A stretch of 58,876 nucleotides of DNA from Acidimicrobiales bacterium (GCA_040219085.1 JAVJTC010000013.1:1-58876), one strand, 5' to 3'; positions 7,627 to 16,358 are shown, counted from the first letter of the stretch. The notes: a model not told the origin generated them from the sequence alone. Made by a program: numbers and translations.

Positions 7627-8007
7627 TCAGGTGGGTTCGAGCGGCTTCCACTCCACGACCGGCCGGTCGCTCCAGAGTTTCTCGAGCTGATAGTGGCTGC
7701 GCGCGGCAGCGGCGAAAACGTGAACGACGAGGGACCCGTAGTCGATGAGGACCCATTCGAGCCCGTCGAGCCCCTCCACGCGGGGCGCCGTGGGCCCACC
7801 GGCGGCCGCCACACCCTCCTGAACCGCCTCGGCTATGGCGCGGACCTGACGGGAGTTGCCGCCCGAGGTGATGATGAACAGGTCGCAGATCGCAAGGACG
7901 TCCCCGACGTCGATGATCGTCGTGTCGGCGCCCAGCTTGGCGTCGGCAGCGCGCGCCGCAGCCACACCCCAGGCGCGGATCTCATCGGTGTTCGTCTGCG
8001 AGCCCAT
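7627..8007 (-). CDS. rsfS: Ribosome silencing factor RsfS
   Basis: 126 residues, the usual length for the Iojap/RsfS family. Diagnostic blocks: DTTIIDVGDVLAICDLFIIT (residues ~29-48), SGGNSRQVRAIAEAV, and DYGSLVVHVF ... YQLEKLWSD. RsfS binds L14 (uL14) of the 50S subunit and blocks subunit joining under nutrient limitation. The ATG shares one base with the stop of the upstream gene (TGATG), so the two are translationally coupled, in the common actinobacterial nadD-lcp-rsfS order. Confidence 0.95.
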   Translation of the reverse strand: MGSQTNTDEIRAWGVAAARAADAKLGADTTIIDVGDVLAICDLFIITSGGNSRQVRAIAEAVQEGVAAAGGPTAPRVEGLDGLEWVLIDYGSLVVHVFAAAARSHYQLEKLWSDRPVVEWKPLEPT

Positions 8008-9257
8008 CAGCCTGCCTCCCCGGCATCAGACCCGACCGTAACCGTGACCGAGACGAACGAGGTCTCCGAATCGGCGGCGAGGGGGACGAACGTGACCGTG
8101 CCCACGCCGAGCGCGGATCGGAACTCCTCGGCGACCTGACGTGCCGCCTCGGTGTGGTACTCGATGGTGGTGGCCACGACATCGAACTCCTCGGCGTTGC
8201 CGAGCACCGACACCTGCGCCCCGGCACGCACGAGAGTGTCCGCGATGGACAACGTCATCGCCTGGTCACCGACGCCGTCGAGAAGACGCACCGTCGGGCG
8301 GCCGCCCGGCTCGGCGGGCAGCGGGAACGGCACGAGGTCGATCGCGAGGTCTCTGACCTCGTCGAGGTCGGCGACCAGCGCACCGTCGCTCTCCGTGGTC
8401 TCGGGAACCAGCACGACATGGGACCCACGGGCGAAGGAACGGAGGAACAGCGGAACACCGACGTCGCCCTCGCCGGGCACGACGTCTGGGCCCACCTCCG
8501 AGAGCGCGTCGAGGTAGACCGACAAGATGGTCCCCTGCCGGATGACGCGCGCCTGGGCGGGGTCGCCCGGCGACTCCCACGCCAGTACGGCCGCCACGTC
8601 CGCGGCGGCGACCTCGACGTCCCCGGCCGGATAGACGACCGTCCCGTCCTCGGCAACGAGGTCCGTAGCGAGGCTGACGGTGAGCGGGGCCACGGGCGCG
8701 AAGAGGGCCTCCCACTGGCGGGCGTCGATCACAGCGACGTCCCCGAAGCCGATGTCGAGGGTGGCGGCGACCGTCGGCGCCAGCGAGTCGAGTCCCTCCT
8801 CGGCGTAGAGGTCCGCGAAGGTGCGCCCGTCCAGGTCCGATGTGGTGGCGCGGGCGGGCAGGACACCGATCCCGCCGCCGCCTTCGGGGTCCGCCAGACC
8901 TGCGACCACGAGGCCGATCAGAGCGTCGTCGTCGTCGATGAGGACCCACAGGGCCGACGGTGTCGGTTCGACGAGGACGCGGAATCCCGGCGCAGCGGGG
9001 TCCGTGACGACCCGGACCACGTCGCCTTCGGTGCTGTCGAGGATCGCGTCGCGCCCGATGAGCGCCAACACGACGGTCACGACGGCAAGTAGCACCAGAG
9101 CGAGCGGAAAGCCCCACCGCGCGAGGAGCGCCGAGCGCCGGCCGGGCCTGATGGGACGGGCGGGCGGCGGCGGAGGTGTCTCGTCGTCGGGATCGTCCCC
9201 TGGCGCGTCCACGGCGCTGTCCCGTCCCGGATCGGACGGGTCCGTCTCGGTCAGCAT
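8007..9257 (-). CDS. Membrane-anchored LytR-C-terminal-domain protein, degenerate LCP
   Basis: 416 residues from ATG 9257, which overlaps the last 7 bases of nadD; a longer in-frame GTG start lies wholly inside nadD and is unlikely. A Pro-rich cytoplasmic tail (to ~residue 40) is followed by one membrane span (WGFPLALVLLAVVTVVLAL) and an extracellular region. The region resembles an LCP (LytR-CpsA-Psr) fold in position, but I cannot find the Arg/Asp catalytic motifs that LCP ligases use. The last ~110 residues (TVRLLDGVGDQAMTLSIADT ... VVATTIEY) match the LytR_C domain. It probably plays a structural or regulatory wall role rather than that of an active glycopolymer ligase. Confidence 0.75.
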   Translation of the reverse strand: MLTETDPSDPGRDSAVDAPGDDPDDETPPPPPARPIRPGRRSALLARWGFPLALVLLAVVTVVLALIGRDAILDSTEGDVVRVVTDPAAPGFRVLVEPTPSALWVLIDDDDALIGLVVAGLADPEGGGGIGVLPARATTSDLDGRTFADLYAEEGLDSLAPTVAATLDIGFGDVAVIDARQWEALFAPVAPLTVSLATDLVAEDGTVVYPAGDVEVAAADVAAVLAWESPGDPAQARVIRQGTILSVYLDALSEVGPDVVPGEGDVGVPLFLRSFARGSHVVLVPETTESDGALVADLDEVRDLAIDLVPFPLPAEPGGRPTVRLLDGVGDQAMTLSIADTLVRAGAQVSVLGNAEEFDVVATTIEYHTEAARQVAEEFRSALGVGTVTFVPLAADSETSFVSVTVTVGSDAGEAG

Positions 9258-9853
9258 CGTCGGGCGACACCGTAGAGGCCGTGCTGGTCGATCACGTCGA
9301 GAATGGGACGCGGGATGAGGTAGTCGACCGGTCGACCCGTCGCGAGCCTGTCGCGCAGGTCCGTGCTGGAGACGTCGAGGAGCGGCGACGTGACGGAGAT
9401 CCAACGCCATCCCGGTGGGGGGCGATCCCCTGAGGCCCCGGGCCGGTCGACGACGACGATCGTCGCCATCTGCGCGACCAGCTCGTGGCGCTCCCACCCC
9501 GGCAGCTCCCTGGAGAGGTCACTCCCGACGATCAGGAACAACTCGGCGCCGGGATGGGCCTCACCCACGGCGCGCAGGGTGTCGGCCGTGTAGGTGAGCC
9601 CGCCCCGCTCGATCTCGACGTCGGATGCCTCCAGGCCGTCCACTCCCTCCACGGCCGCACGAACCATCGCGAGCCGGTCCGCGGCCGGGGTTATGGGGCG
9701 CTCGCCCAGCTTCTGCCACGGGGAATTGGCGACGACGAGCTGTACCGTTGTCAGCGCTAGTTCGTAGCGGACGGTTGTCGCCGCGACGAGATGGCCGATA
9801 TGGGGGGGATCGAAGGTTCCACCCAGCAGCCCGATGCGTTCGCCGTGGGACAC
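9251..9853 (-). CDS. nadD: Nicotinate-nucleotide adenylyltransferase
   Basis: 200 residues from GTG 9853. The nucleotidyltransferase motif GGTFDPPHIGHL is at residues 11-22, FLIVGSDLSRELPGWERHEL is in the middle, and the second substrate motif VSSTDLRDRL is near the C-terminus. It converts nicotinate mononucleotide plus ATP to deamido-NAD in the NAD biosynthesis pathway. First gene of the nadD-LytR_C-rsfS unit; the -10 box sits 6 bases before the start, so the mRNA is probably leaderless. Confidence 0.95.
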   Translation of the reverse strand: MSHGERIGLLGGTFDPPHIGHLVAATTVRYELALTTVQLVVANSPWQKLGERPITPAADRLAMVRAAVEGVDGLEASDVEIERGGLTYTADTLRAVGEAHPGAELFLIVGSDLSRELPGWERHELVAQMATIVVVDRPGASGDRPPPGWRWISVTSPLLDVSSTDLRDRLATGRPVDYLIPRPILDVIDQHGLYGVARRC

Positions 9854-9859
9854 GGGCGG

Positions 9860-9865
9860 ATCCTA
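9860..9865 (-). promoter_or_regulatory. -10 box of nadD (leaderless)
   Basis: TAGGAT on the minus strand, exactly 6 bases before the nadD GTG, which puts the transcription start on the start codon. Confidence 0.5.
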
Positions 9866-10176
9866 CCGACCCCGGCCCGGCGAACCCCTTCCGGCGCGCG
9901 GCCCGATTGACTGGACTTCTCGCGCGCTTTTCTCTATTGTTGATCTCTGCCCGGTGACCTCCCCTGCGCAGCAGGGATCTGGGCCGCACGGGACGCCCCG
10001 GCGCCCGAAGCACCATAGAGAGGTCGACCGCTCCCCCCGGCCCGATTCCAACCATGTGTTGGATTCGCGCGGGGTGGGAACGCCCCGGAGGCGGATGGTG
10101 GCGAAGGGAACAATCCCCCGCCCTCAACCGTTGACCCGGACAACCCCCGCCAAGCGACGACGAAGACGACAAACAC
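9866..10176. promoter_or_regulatory. Upstream region of the sigma factor gene
   Basis: About 310 bases between divergent nadD and the sigma gene. TTGACT at 9907-9912 and TATTGT at 9935-9940 look like core promoter hexamers, but their 22-base spacing is too long to accept as one pair. TTGACC recurs close to the sigma start. No ORF or RNA gene is supported; a long 5' leader for the sigma mRNA is possible. Confidence 0.3.
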
Positions 10177-11007
10177 ATGAGCGATTCAGTAGGTCAGTAC
10201 CTCAACGAGATCGGCCTCGTGCCTCTCCTCACCGCTGCCGAGGAGCGTGAGCTCTCGCAGATCATCGAGAAGGGCCGCGATGCGGCTGAGGCCAAGGAGG
10301 CGGGCGAGAAGGGCCGTCACCTCGACCGCGCGGTCCGTGAGGCCGCCCGGGCGAAGGACCGCTTCATCCGTGCCAACCTGCGCCTCGTCGTGAGCGTCGC
10401 CCGCCGTTACCCCCTCCCCCCCGGGATGGAGCTCCTGGACCTGATCCAGGAGGGCAACCTCGGCCTCGAGCACGCCGTCGACAAGTTCGACTGGCGCAAG
10501 GGCTTCAAGTTCTCCACCTACGCCACGTTCTGGATCCGCCAGGCCATCGGCCGCGCGTTGGACCAGAAGGCGAGCCTCGTGCGTCTTCCCGGTGACCGCT
10601 CCGCCAGCCTGCGCGCTGCGCTGCGCCAGGCCTCCGGCGACGGCGACGAGCTCGACGAGGAGCATGCACGGCTCCACCGCCTCACCACGCCCACCTCGCT
10701 GGATCGCACCATCGGTGACGACGACTCCAACGAACTGGTGGACCTTCTTCCGGATTCCAACCCCGGCCCGGAACAGACGGTCATGGAGCGTGCCGAGGAG
10801 GAACTGGTCACCGGTCTCCTCGACGTGCTCGACACACGGGCGCGGTACGCGGTCGAGCAGCGGTTCGGCCTCATCGACGGCCGCAAGCGGTCCTACCGCG
10901 AGGTCGGCGAGGAACTCGGTGTGACCGCCGAGGCCGCACGGCGCCTCGTGAAGCGCGCGGTGAGCACGGTGCGTGAGAACGCACCCGAGCGCATCGACGC
11001 CGCCTGA
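10177..11007 (+). CDS. Sigma-70 family factor (group 2-like)
   Basis: 276 residues. Region 1.2 at the very N-terminus (VGQYLNEIGLVPLLTAAEER), region 2 at about residues 60-130 (RANLRLVVSVARRY, LLDLIQEGNLGLEHAVDKFD, KFSTYATFWIRQAIGRALDQ), regions 3 and 4 after, with the -35-binding HTH in SYREVGEELGVTAEAARRLV near residue 240. It lacks region 1.1 and is shorter than a housekeeping RpoD, so it is best read as an alternative primary-like factor. No anti-sigma gene is adjacent. The start has no clear Shine-Dalgarno. Confidence 0.9.
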   Translation: MSDSVGQYLNEIGLVPLLTAAEERELSQIIEKGRDAAEAKEAGEKGRHLDRAVREAARAKDRFIRANLRLVVSVARRYPLPPGMELLDLIQEGNLGLEHAVDKFDWRKGFKFSTYATFWIRQAIGRALDQKASLVRLPGDRSASLRAALRQASGDGDELDEEHARLHRLTTPTSLDRTIGDDDSNELVDLLPDSNPGPEQTVMERAEEELVTGLLDVLDTRARYAVEQRFGLIDGRKRSYREVGEELGVTAEAARRLVKRAVSTVRENAPERIDAA

Positions 11008-11057
11008 TCCACATCCCGATCATCGCCGTCGGCTCCGGCCCGCGGCGACCACACCGC

Positions 11058-11091
11058 TTCGCCGCCCCGGGTCCACCCGTCGGGCGGCGAA
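11058..11091 (+). terminator. Hairpin between the sigma gene and DAHP synthase
   Basis: TTCGCCGCCC (11058-11067) pairs perfectly with GGGCGGCGAA (11082-11091) over a 14-base loop. There is no T-tract, so it may be a weak terminator of the sigma gene or a structured leader for the gene starting at 11125. Confidence 0.4.
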
Positions 11092-11124
11092 TCGGCTTGT
11101 GACAACCGGAAGGCGTGCACGACC

Positions 11125-12486
11125 ATGTCCGACGTGACCACCGACACGGCGCCCTGGAACCCCGCGAGCTGGCAACGGTTCGAAGTCAGCCAGCAGCCTG
11201 ACTGGCCCGACGGGGCCGACCTCGATCGCGCGCTCAAGACCCTGTCGAGCCTCCCTCCGCTCGTCTTCGCCGGCGAGTGCCGCGCGCTGACCTCTCACCT
11301 GGCGCGGGTCTCGCGGGGCGAGGCCTTCCTCCTCCAGGCCGGAGACTGCGCCGAGTCCTTCGACGCGCTGACCGCTGACGTCATCCGAGACAAGCTCAAG
11401 GTCATCTTGCAGATGGCCGTCGTGTTGACCTACTCGGCGGGCCTCCCGGTCGTGAAGGTGGGTCGCATCGCCGGTCAGTTCGCCAAGCCGCGTTCGTCCG
11501 ATACCGAGACCATCGACGACGTGGAACTGCCGTCGTTCCGCGGCCACATGGTCAACGACGTCGAGTTCACGACGTCGGCCCGCGTGGCGAATCCCGAGCG
11601 CCTTCTGCAGGCGTACCACCAGTCGTCATCCACCCTGAACCTCCTGCGGGCGTTCACGAAGGGCGGGTTCGCAGACCTGTCGCGTGTGCAGGCCTGGAAC
11701 CAGGAGTTCGTCGCCAACTCCCCCGCCGGCCAGCGCTACGCGGACGTCGAGCGGGGAATCGCCGACGCGCTCCGCTTCATGAAGGCCTGCGGTATCGAGA
11801 CCGCGAACGACCCTTCTCTGCACACCGTCGATCTGTTCACCAGCCACGAGGCCCTGATCCTCGGCTACGAGGAGGCGCTCACCCGACGCGACTCACTCAC
11901 CGGCGACTGGTACGACTGCTCGGCGCACATGTTGTGGATCGGCGAGCGGACACGCCAACTGGACGGCGCACACCTCGAGTTCGTCCGGGGAATCGGGAAC
12001 CCACTGGGCTGCAAGCTCGGCCCGACGGCCACACCGGCCGACGCCCTCACCATCTGCGACAAGCTCAACCCCGAGCGCGTCCCGGGACGGCTCACGCTCA
12101 TCTCCCGCATGGGTGCCGACAACGTGGCCGAGAAGCTACCGCCGCTGCTCGAGGCGGTCCGCGATGCGGGTCATCCCGTCGTATGGGCGTGCGATCCGAT
12201 GCACGGCAACACGTTCACCTCCGACACGGGCCGCAAGACACGCCACTTCGAGGACATCCTGCGCGAGATCGAGGGCTACTTCGCCGCTCACGACGCTGCG
12301 GGCACCTGGGCCGGCGGGCTACACGTGGAGTTGACCGGTGACGACGTCACCGAGTGCCTCGGCGGCGGCCAGGACCTGGATCACGCGGATCTCGAGGTGC
12401 GCTACGAGACGGTGTGTGACCCCCGCCTCAACGGCTCGCAGTCGATCGACCTCGCTTTCCGGATCTCGTCGCTGCTCAAGGGCTGA
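11125..12486 (+). CDS. aroG: Class II 3-deoxy-7-phosphoheptulonate (DAHP) synthase
   Basis: 453 residues, typical of the class II (plant/mycobacterial) enzyme. Recognised blocks: FAGECRALTSHLARVSRGEA, LLQAGDCAESF, KVGRIAGQFAKPRS, ECR-type phosphate contacts, WIGERTRQLDGAHLEFVRGI, ISRMGADNVAEKLPPLL, WACDPMHGNTF and LTGDDVTECLGG. The metal site uses Cys, His, Glu and Asp residues in these blocks. It condenses phosphoenolpyruvate and erythrose 4-phosphate, the entry step of aromatic amino-acid synthesis. It stands alone without other aro genes nearby. Confidence 0.95.
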   Translation: MSDVTTDTAPWNPASWQRFEVSQQPDWPDGADLDRALKTLSSLPPLVFAGECRALTSHLARVSRGEAFLLQAGDCAESFDALTADVIRDKLKVILQMAVVLTYSAGLPVVKVGRIAGQFAKPRSSDTETIDDVELPSFRGHMVNDVEFTTSARVANPERLLQAYHQSSSTLNLLRAFTKGGFADLSRVQAWNQEFVANSPAGQRYADVERGIADALRFMKACGIETANDPSLHTVDLFTSHEALILGYEEALTRRDSLTGDWYDCSAHMLWIGERTRQLDGAHLEFVRGIGNPLGCKLGPTATPADALTICDKLNPERVPGRLTLISRMGADNVAEKLPPLLEAVRDAGHPVVWACDPMHGNTFTSDTGRKTRHFEDILREIEGYFAAHDAAGTWAGGLHVELTGDDVTECLGGGQDLDHADLEVRYETVCDPRLNGSQSIDLAFRISSLLKG

Positions 12487-12564
12487 CGTCTCGGGCGCGG
12501 CGACGCGTACCCGGGATCACACTAAACTTCCCAAAAACCATAAAGGACCTTAAAGGGAAGTCAG

Positions 12565-13704
12565 ATGGCCAAGGCCAATCCGTTCTCCCCGACGTTCGGC
12601 GCCTCGCCCCCCGTCCTCGCCGGCCGTGACGACATCCTGACCGACATCGACGATGCGCTCGAGGTCGGTCCGACGCACCCGGACTACACCTCGCTGTTCG
12701 TCGGAGTACGAGGTGCCGGAAAGACGGTGATGCTCAACGCCGTCGAGGACCTGGCTCGTGAGCGTGGTTGGCTGACCATCTCCGAGAACGCATCCCCGAC
12801 GGGACTGCTCGAGCGGATGCTGAGGGCCACCCGTGAGCACATGACGTCGATGCAGGACCCAACGGCGCGTCGACGACTCTCGGGAGTGGCCGCAGCCGGC
12901 TTCGGCGTCGAGTTCGACGTCGTGGACGCAACCGACGAACCCCCGGACCTGCGTCGGTCGCTGACCGCCCTCGGGGACGTACTCGCCGAAAGGGACTCAG
13001 GCCTGATCATCACGGTCGATGAGTTGCAGAGCGGCGATCTCGACGAGTTGCGAGAGTTCGGTGGTGTTCTCCAGCACGTCACCCGGCGGGAACAACGCCC
13101 CATCGCCTTCGCAGGGGCGGGCCTACCCCAGATCGAGGGCACGCTGCTCGCCGATCAGGCGGCCACGTTCCTCCAGCGCTGCTCTCGTCATGACATCGAC
13201 CGACTGGGCGACGAGGCCACGGCGAGGGCGCTGTCGGGGCCGATCGAGGAGCGCGGCGGTCGCATCGACGACGAAAGCCTGTCCAGGGCGGTGGAAGCGA
13301 CTTCCGGCTATGCGTTCATGGTCCAGCTCGTCGGCTTTCACACCTGGAAGGCCGCCGCCGACCCCGTCGCCGGGATCACCCACCAGGAAGTGGAGAAGGG
13401 AATCGCCGAGGCCGAGACCCGTATCGGTCGACTCGTCCTCGCACCCACCTGGCGGACGCTCTCCGACGTCGACCGGCGCTTCCTCATCGCCATGGCCCGT
13501 GATGACGGCGACTCCCACCTCGCTGACATCGCCGCCCGATTGGAAGTGGACGTGGGCTATGCCGGGGTCTACCGCCACCGCCTGCTCGGAGCGGGAATGA
13601 TCGTGGCGACGGGGAGAGGGCGCATCGACTTCGCCCACCATGCGACGAGAGAGTGGCTACGAGACGAGGCGGCCTACGCCGCTGCGAACTTTCCCGACGA
13701 CTGA
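12565..13704 (+). CDS. AAA ATPase with C-terminal winged helix (Orc/archaeal-ATPase-like)
   Basis: 379 residues; ATG 12565 preceded by AAGGGA. Walker A GVRGAGKT at about residues 46-53, Walker B LIITVDELQ at about 150, sensor region FAGAGLPQI (about 190), and a C-terminal ~90 residues (TLSDVDRRFLIAMARDDGDS ... YRHRLLGAGMI) that look like a winged helix. This combination is seen in ORC/Cdc6-like and archaeal-type (AAA_16/ATPase_2) proteins that are widespread in actinobacteria without a clear role. A -10-like TAAACT lies at 12523-12528. Probably DNA- or protein-binding; function unknown. Confidence 0.8.
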   Translation: MAKANPFSPTFGASPPVLAGRDDILTDIDDALEVGPTHPDYTSLFVGVRGAGKTVMLNAVEDLARERGWLTISENASPTGLLERMLRATREHMTSMQDPTARRRLSGVAAAGFGVEFDVVDATDEPPDLRRSLTALGDVLAERDSGLIITVDELQSGDLDELREFGGVLQHVTRREQRPIAFAGAGLPQIEGTLLADQAATFLQRCSRHDIDRLGDEATARALSGPIEERGGRIDDESLSRAVEATSGYAFMVQLVGFHTWKAAADPVAGITHQEVEKGIAEAETRIGRLVLAPTWRTLSDVDRRFLIAMARDDGDSHLADIAARLEVDVGYAGVYRHRLLGAGMIVATGRGRIDFAHHATREWLRDEAAYAAANFPDD

Positions 13705-13711
13705 CCACCTC

Positions 13712-13756
13712 AGGCCCTGTCCAACCCGGACACACAGGCTGGTCAGAGGGCCTTTT
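13712..13756 (+). terminator. Rho-independent terminator after the AAA ATPase
   Basis: AGGCCCT (13712-13718) pairs with AGGGCCT (13747-13753) and runs into TTTT (13753-13756). The loop is long (28 bases). It separates the ATPase gene from the sulfur operon promoter immediately downstream. Confidence 0.6.
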
Positions 13757-13767
13757 CGCGGGTGTTC

Positions 13768-13821
13768 TTGCAAAAGTCGATCGGATTAGTAGAGTTTGAA
13801 CCCAGTAAAGCCGATCGGATT
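13768..13821 (+). promoter_or_regulatory. Sulfite reductase promoter with paired operator-like repeats
   Basis: -35 TTGCAA (13768-13773), 16-base spacer, -10 TAGAGT (13790-13795). A 15-bp repeat AAAG(T/C)CGATCGGATT occurs at 13773-13787, inside the spacer, and again at 13807-13821, just past the expected start site; 14 of 15 bases are identical and the copies are 34 bases apart. Each contains a central CGATCG palindrome. Placement on both sides of the -10 box is what a repressor operator pair would look like. The regulator is not in the window. Confidence 0.6.
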
Positions 13822-13884
13822 CGTCATGATTCATGGCGGTGCGGTCGCGCCGGTCAGACAGGAACCCCCGAGAGGACCGCCCCC

Positions 13885-15672
13885 ATGGTCGACATCGCGA
13901 TCGACGACCACCCGCTCATCGACCCGGACATCGCCGACGACATCGCGAAGTTCGAGGATCAACTCGTCCGGTACCGCTCCGGCGACCTCGCCGAGGACGC
14001 CTTCCGGGTGTTCCGGCTGAACAACGGCATCTACGGCCAGCGTCAGGGCGGCGACAACCAGATGGTCAGGGTGAAGATCCCCGCCGGCATCGTCACCGCC
14101 GCCCAACTCGACCGCCTCGCCGACATCTCGGAGCGCCACAGCCGGGGCTGGGGTCACATCACGACCCGCCAGAACATCCAGTTCCACTTCGTACAGCTGG
14201 ACTCGGTTCCCGACGTGATGCGGGACCTCGCCGAGGTGGGCCTCACCACCCGGGAGGCATGCGGCGACACCGTCCGCAACGTGCAGGGCTGCCATCTCGC
14301 CGGGGCCTGCCCCCACGAGGTTCTCGACATCACGCCCTGGGCCTGGGCGACCTACCGCCACTTCCTGCGCAACCCCCACGCCCAGCGGATGCCCCGCAAG
14401 TTCAAGATCAACTTCTCGGGTTGCGCCACCGACTGCGGCCAGGCGATGTTCAACGACGTCGGCGTCATCGCAACCACGCGCACCCTCGACGACGGCACCG
14501 TCGAGCCCGGCTTCCGGGTCTTCATCGCTGGCGGCCTCGGCGCCACACCGCACCCCGCGCTCGCGCTCGAGGACTTCACCCCCCGCGAGGACCTCCTGCC
14601 GACGATCGAGGCGTGCCTGCGGGTCTTCGACCACAACGGCAACCGGGAGAACAAGCTGCGGGCCCGGATGAAGTGGCTCGTGGACCTCCTCGGCTTCGAG
14701 GAACTCCAGCGCCAGATCTTCAAGGAGCGCCACCTGCTCGTCGCCTCGGCCACCTGGCCCGGCGGCATCCCCGCCGAGGTCCTCGAGGCCGGCGACGCCC
14801 CCGCCGGGCGCCATGCCACCACCGAGGCGACCCCGGTCGGCTCGGGAACCCCGGTCACCCTCGTGCGCCGTGGCGACTACGAGCGGTGGGAGGACGCGAA
14901 CGTCGTGCGTGGCGTCGCCAAGGAGACCGTTTCGGCCTATGCGTGGGCCCGACTCGGCGACATCACCGCCTCGCAGTTCCGTGCGCTCGCTTCGATTCAG
15001 CGCGAGCTGGGCGCCGACGTGCGGGTCACCAACCGTCAGAACCTCGTCTTCCGTGACCTGCGCGAAGATCAGCTGCGGCCCCTCTTCGACCGACTCTCGG
15101 TCATCGGCATGGCCGAGCCAGGTGCCGAGTTGGCACGCGACGTCGTCGCCTGCCCCGGCGCGGACACCTGCAACCTCGCCGTCACCCAGTCCCGCGGCCT
15201 CGCGGACGAGATCGGCACGGCCCTCGAGGCGGCCGGCCTGGCCGACGTCGGCGGCGTCCGCACGAACATCTCCGGCTGCACCAACAGCTGCGGTCAGCAC
15301 CACGCGTCCGACATCGGCTTCTTCGGGGCGGAACGGCGCGCCCACGGTCAGTCCGCACCGGGCTACCAGATGCTGCTCGGCGGCCACGTCGGCGACGCCA
15401 GCATCCAGTTCGGCCAGAAGGCACTGCGGCTCCCGGCTCGCAACGCTCCGACGGCGGCGGTGCGCGTCGTCGGTCGGTTCGCCGCGGAGCGCGAAGCCGG
15501 CGAGGCCTTCCAGGAGTGGCTGGCGCGTGTCGGAGGTGCGGCCGAGGTCGCCCGGGGCCTGAAGGACCTCGACGAGTTCCCCTCCCCCGACAGCGCCCCG
15601 GAGTTCTACACGGACTTCGGCGAGACGGGCCCCTACGAGGTCCTGGTGGGCGATTCGGAGTGCGCCACGTGA
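13885..15672 (+). CDS. sir: Nitrite/sulfite reductase (siroheme, Fe4S4)
   Basis: 595 residues; ATG 13885 with AGAGGA 8 bases upstream. It has the twofold repeat of NiR/SiR ferredoxin-half and siroheme-Fe4S4 domains. The classical cluster ligands are C423-x5-C429 and C465-x3-C469 (CPGADTC, SGCTNSCGQ). Unusually, the first half also carries a full quartet, C136-x5-C142 (CHLAGAC) and C180-x3-C184 (CATDCG). It reduces sulfite to sulfide (or nitrite to ammonia) by six electrons. Overlap with cysH directly downstream argues for sulfite in assimilatory sulfur metabolism. Confidence 0.9.
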   Translation: MVDIAIDDHPLIDPDIADDIAKFEDQLVRYRSGDLAEDAFRVFRLNNGIYGQRQGGDNQMVRVKIPAGIVTAAQLDRLADISERHSRGWGHITTRQNIQFHFVQLDSVPDVMRDLAEVGLTTREACGDTVRNVQGCHLAGACPHEVLDITPWAWATYRHFLRNPHAQRMPRKFKINFSGCATDCGQAMFNDVGVIATTRTLDDGTVEPGFRVFIAGGLGATPHPALALEDFTPREDLLPTIEACLRVFDHNGNRENKLRARMKWLVDLLGFEELQRQIFKERHLLVASATWPGGIPAEVLEAGDAPAGRHATTEATPVGSGTPVTLVRRGDYERWEDANVVRGVAKETVSAYAWARLGDITASQFRALASIQRELGADVRVTNRQNLVFRDLREDQLRPLFDRLSVIGMAEPGAELARDVVACPGADTCNLAVTQSRGLADEIGTALEAAGLADVGGVRTNISGCTNSCGQHHASDIGFFGAERRAHGQSAPGYQMLLGGHVGDASIQFGQKALRLPARNAPTAAVRVVGRFAAEREAGEAFQEWLARVGGAAEVARGLKDLDEFPSPDSAPEFYTDFGETGPYEVLVGDSECAT

Positions 15673-16358
15673 CGCCACTCACGATCCGCAACGACACGCA
15701 CGAGCGCCTGCGCGACGCGGACCTCGCCGCACTGTCGTCGAGTTTCGAGTCGGCGTCGGCCACCGAGATCATCGAGTGGGCCGCCGACCGGTTCGCCCCG
15801 CACCTGTCGCTCGCGGCGTCGATGACCGATGCCGTCCTCATCGACCTGGCCGTGAAGGTCGATCCCGGCGTCGAGGTCGTGTTCATCGACACCGGGTACC
15901 ACTTCCCCGAGACGCTCGACACCCTCGAACGGGTCCGGCGCGGATACGGACTCAACCTCAAGATCATGACGGTCCCCCGTCATGACGAACAGCTGTGGCA
16001 GGCGGATCCCGTGAACTGCTGCTCGGCCGTCAAGGTCGGCCAGCTCGACAGGGCCCTCGCGGGTCGTCAGGCGTGGATGAGCGGACTGCGACGTGCGGAG
16101 TCGGAGACCCGCGCCGACGCGCCGATCATCAGCCGCGACCTGCGGGGGCTCATCAAGGTCAACCCGCTCGCCAACTGGTCAGACGAGATGGTCGACGCGT
16201 ACATCGCCGAGAACGACATCGTCGTGAACCCTCTGCTGCGACGCGGCTACCTCTCCATCGGCTGCATGCCGTGCACCCGACCCGTGCGCAACGGTGAGGA
16301 CGCTCGCTCAGGTCGCTGGTCCGGCATGGCGAAGACGGAGTGCGGTCTGCACCTCTGA
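15669..16358 (+). CDS. cysH: Adenylyl-sulfate/PAPS reductase
   Basis: 229 residues from the GTG at 15669, overlapping the reductase stop as GTGA. N-terminal PP-loop-type fold with SLAASMTDAVLIDL and EVVFIDTGYHFPETL. It has two Cys pairs, C117-C118 and C199-x2-C202, the signature of the Fe4S4-containing enzymes that prefer adenylyl-sulfate (APS), and the catalytic C225 in TECGLH near the C-terminus. It reduces activated sulfate to sulfite using thioredoxin, feeding the sulfite reductase in the same operon. Sulfate adenylyltransferase genes are not in the window. Confidence 0.95.
   Translation: MTPLTIRNDTHERLRDADLAALSSSFESASATEIIEWAADRFAPHLSLAASMTDAVLIDLAVKVDPGVEVVFIDTGYHFPETLDTLERVRRGYGLNLKIMTVPRHDEQLWQADPVNCCSAVKVGQLDRALAGRQAWMSGLRRAESETRADAPIISRDLRGLIKVNPLANWSDEMVDAYIAENDIVVNPLLRRGYLSIGCMPCTRPVRNGEDARSGRWSGMAKTECGLHL

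Noticed and set aside
13831-15678. 615-residue minus-strand ORF opposite the reductase gene
   Set aside because: Mirror frame of a high-GC gene; the + strand protein is clearly a sulfite/nitrite reductase.
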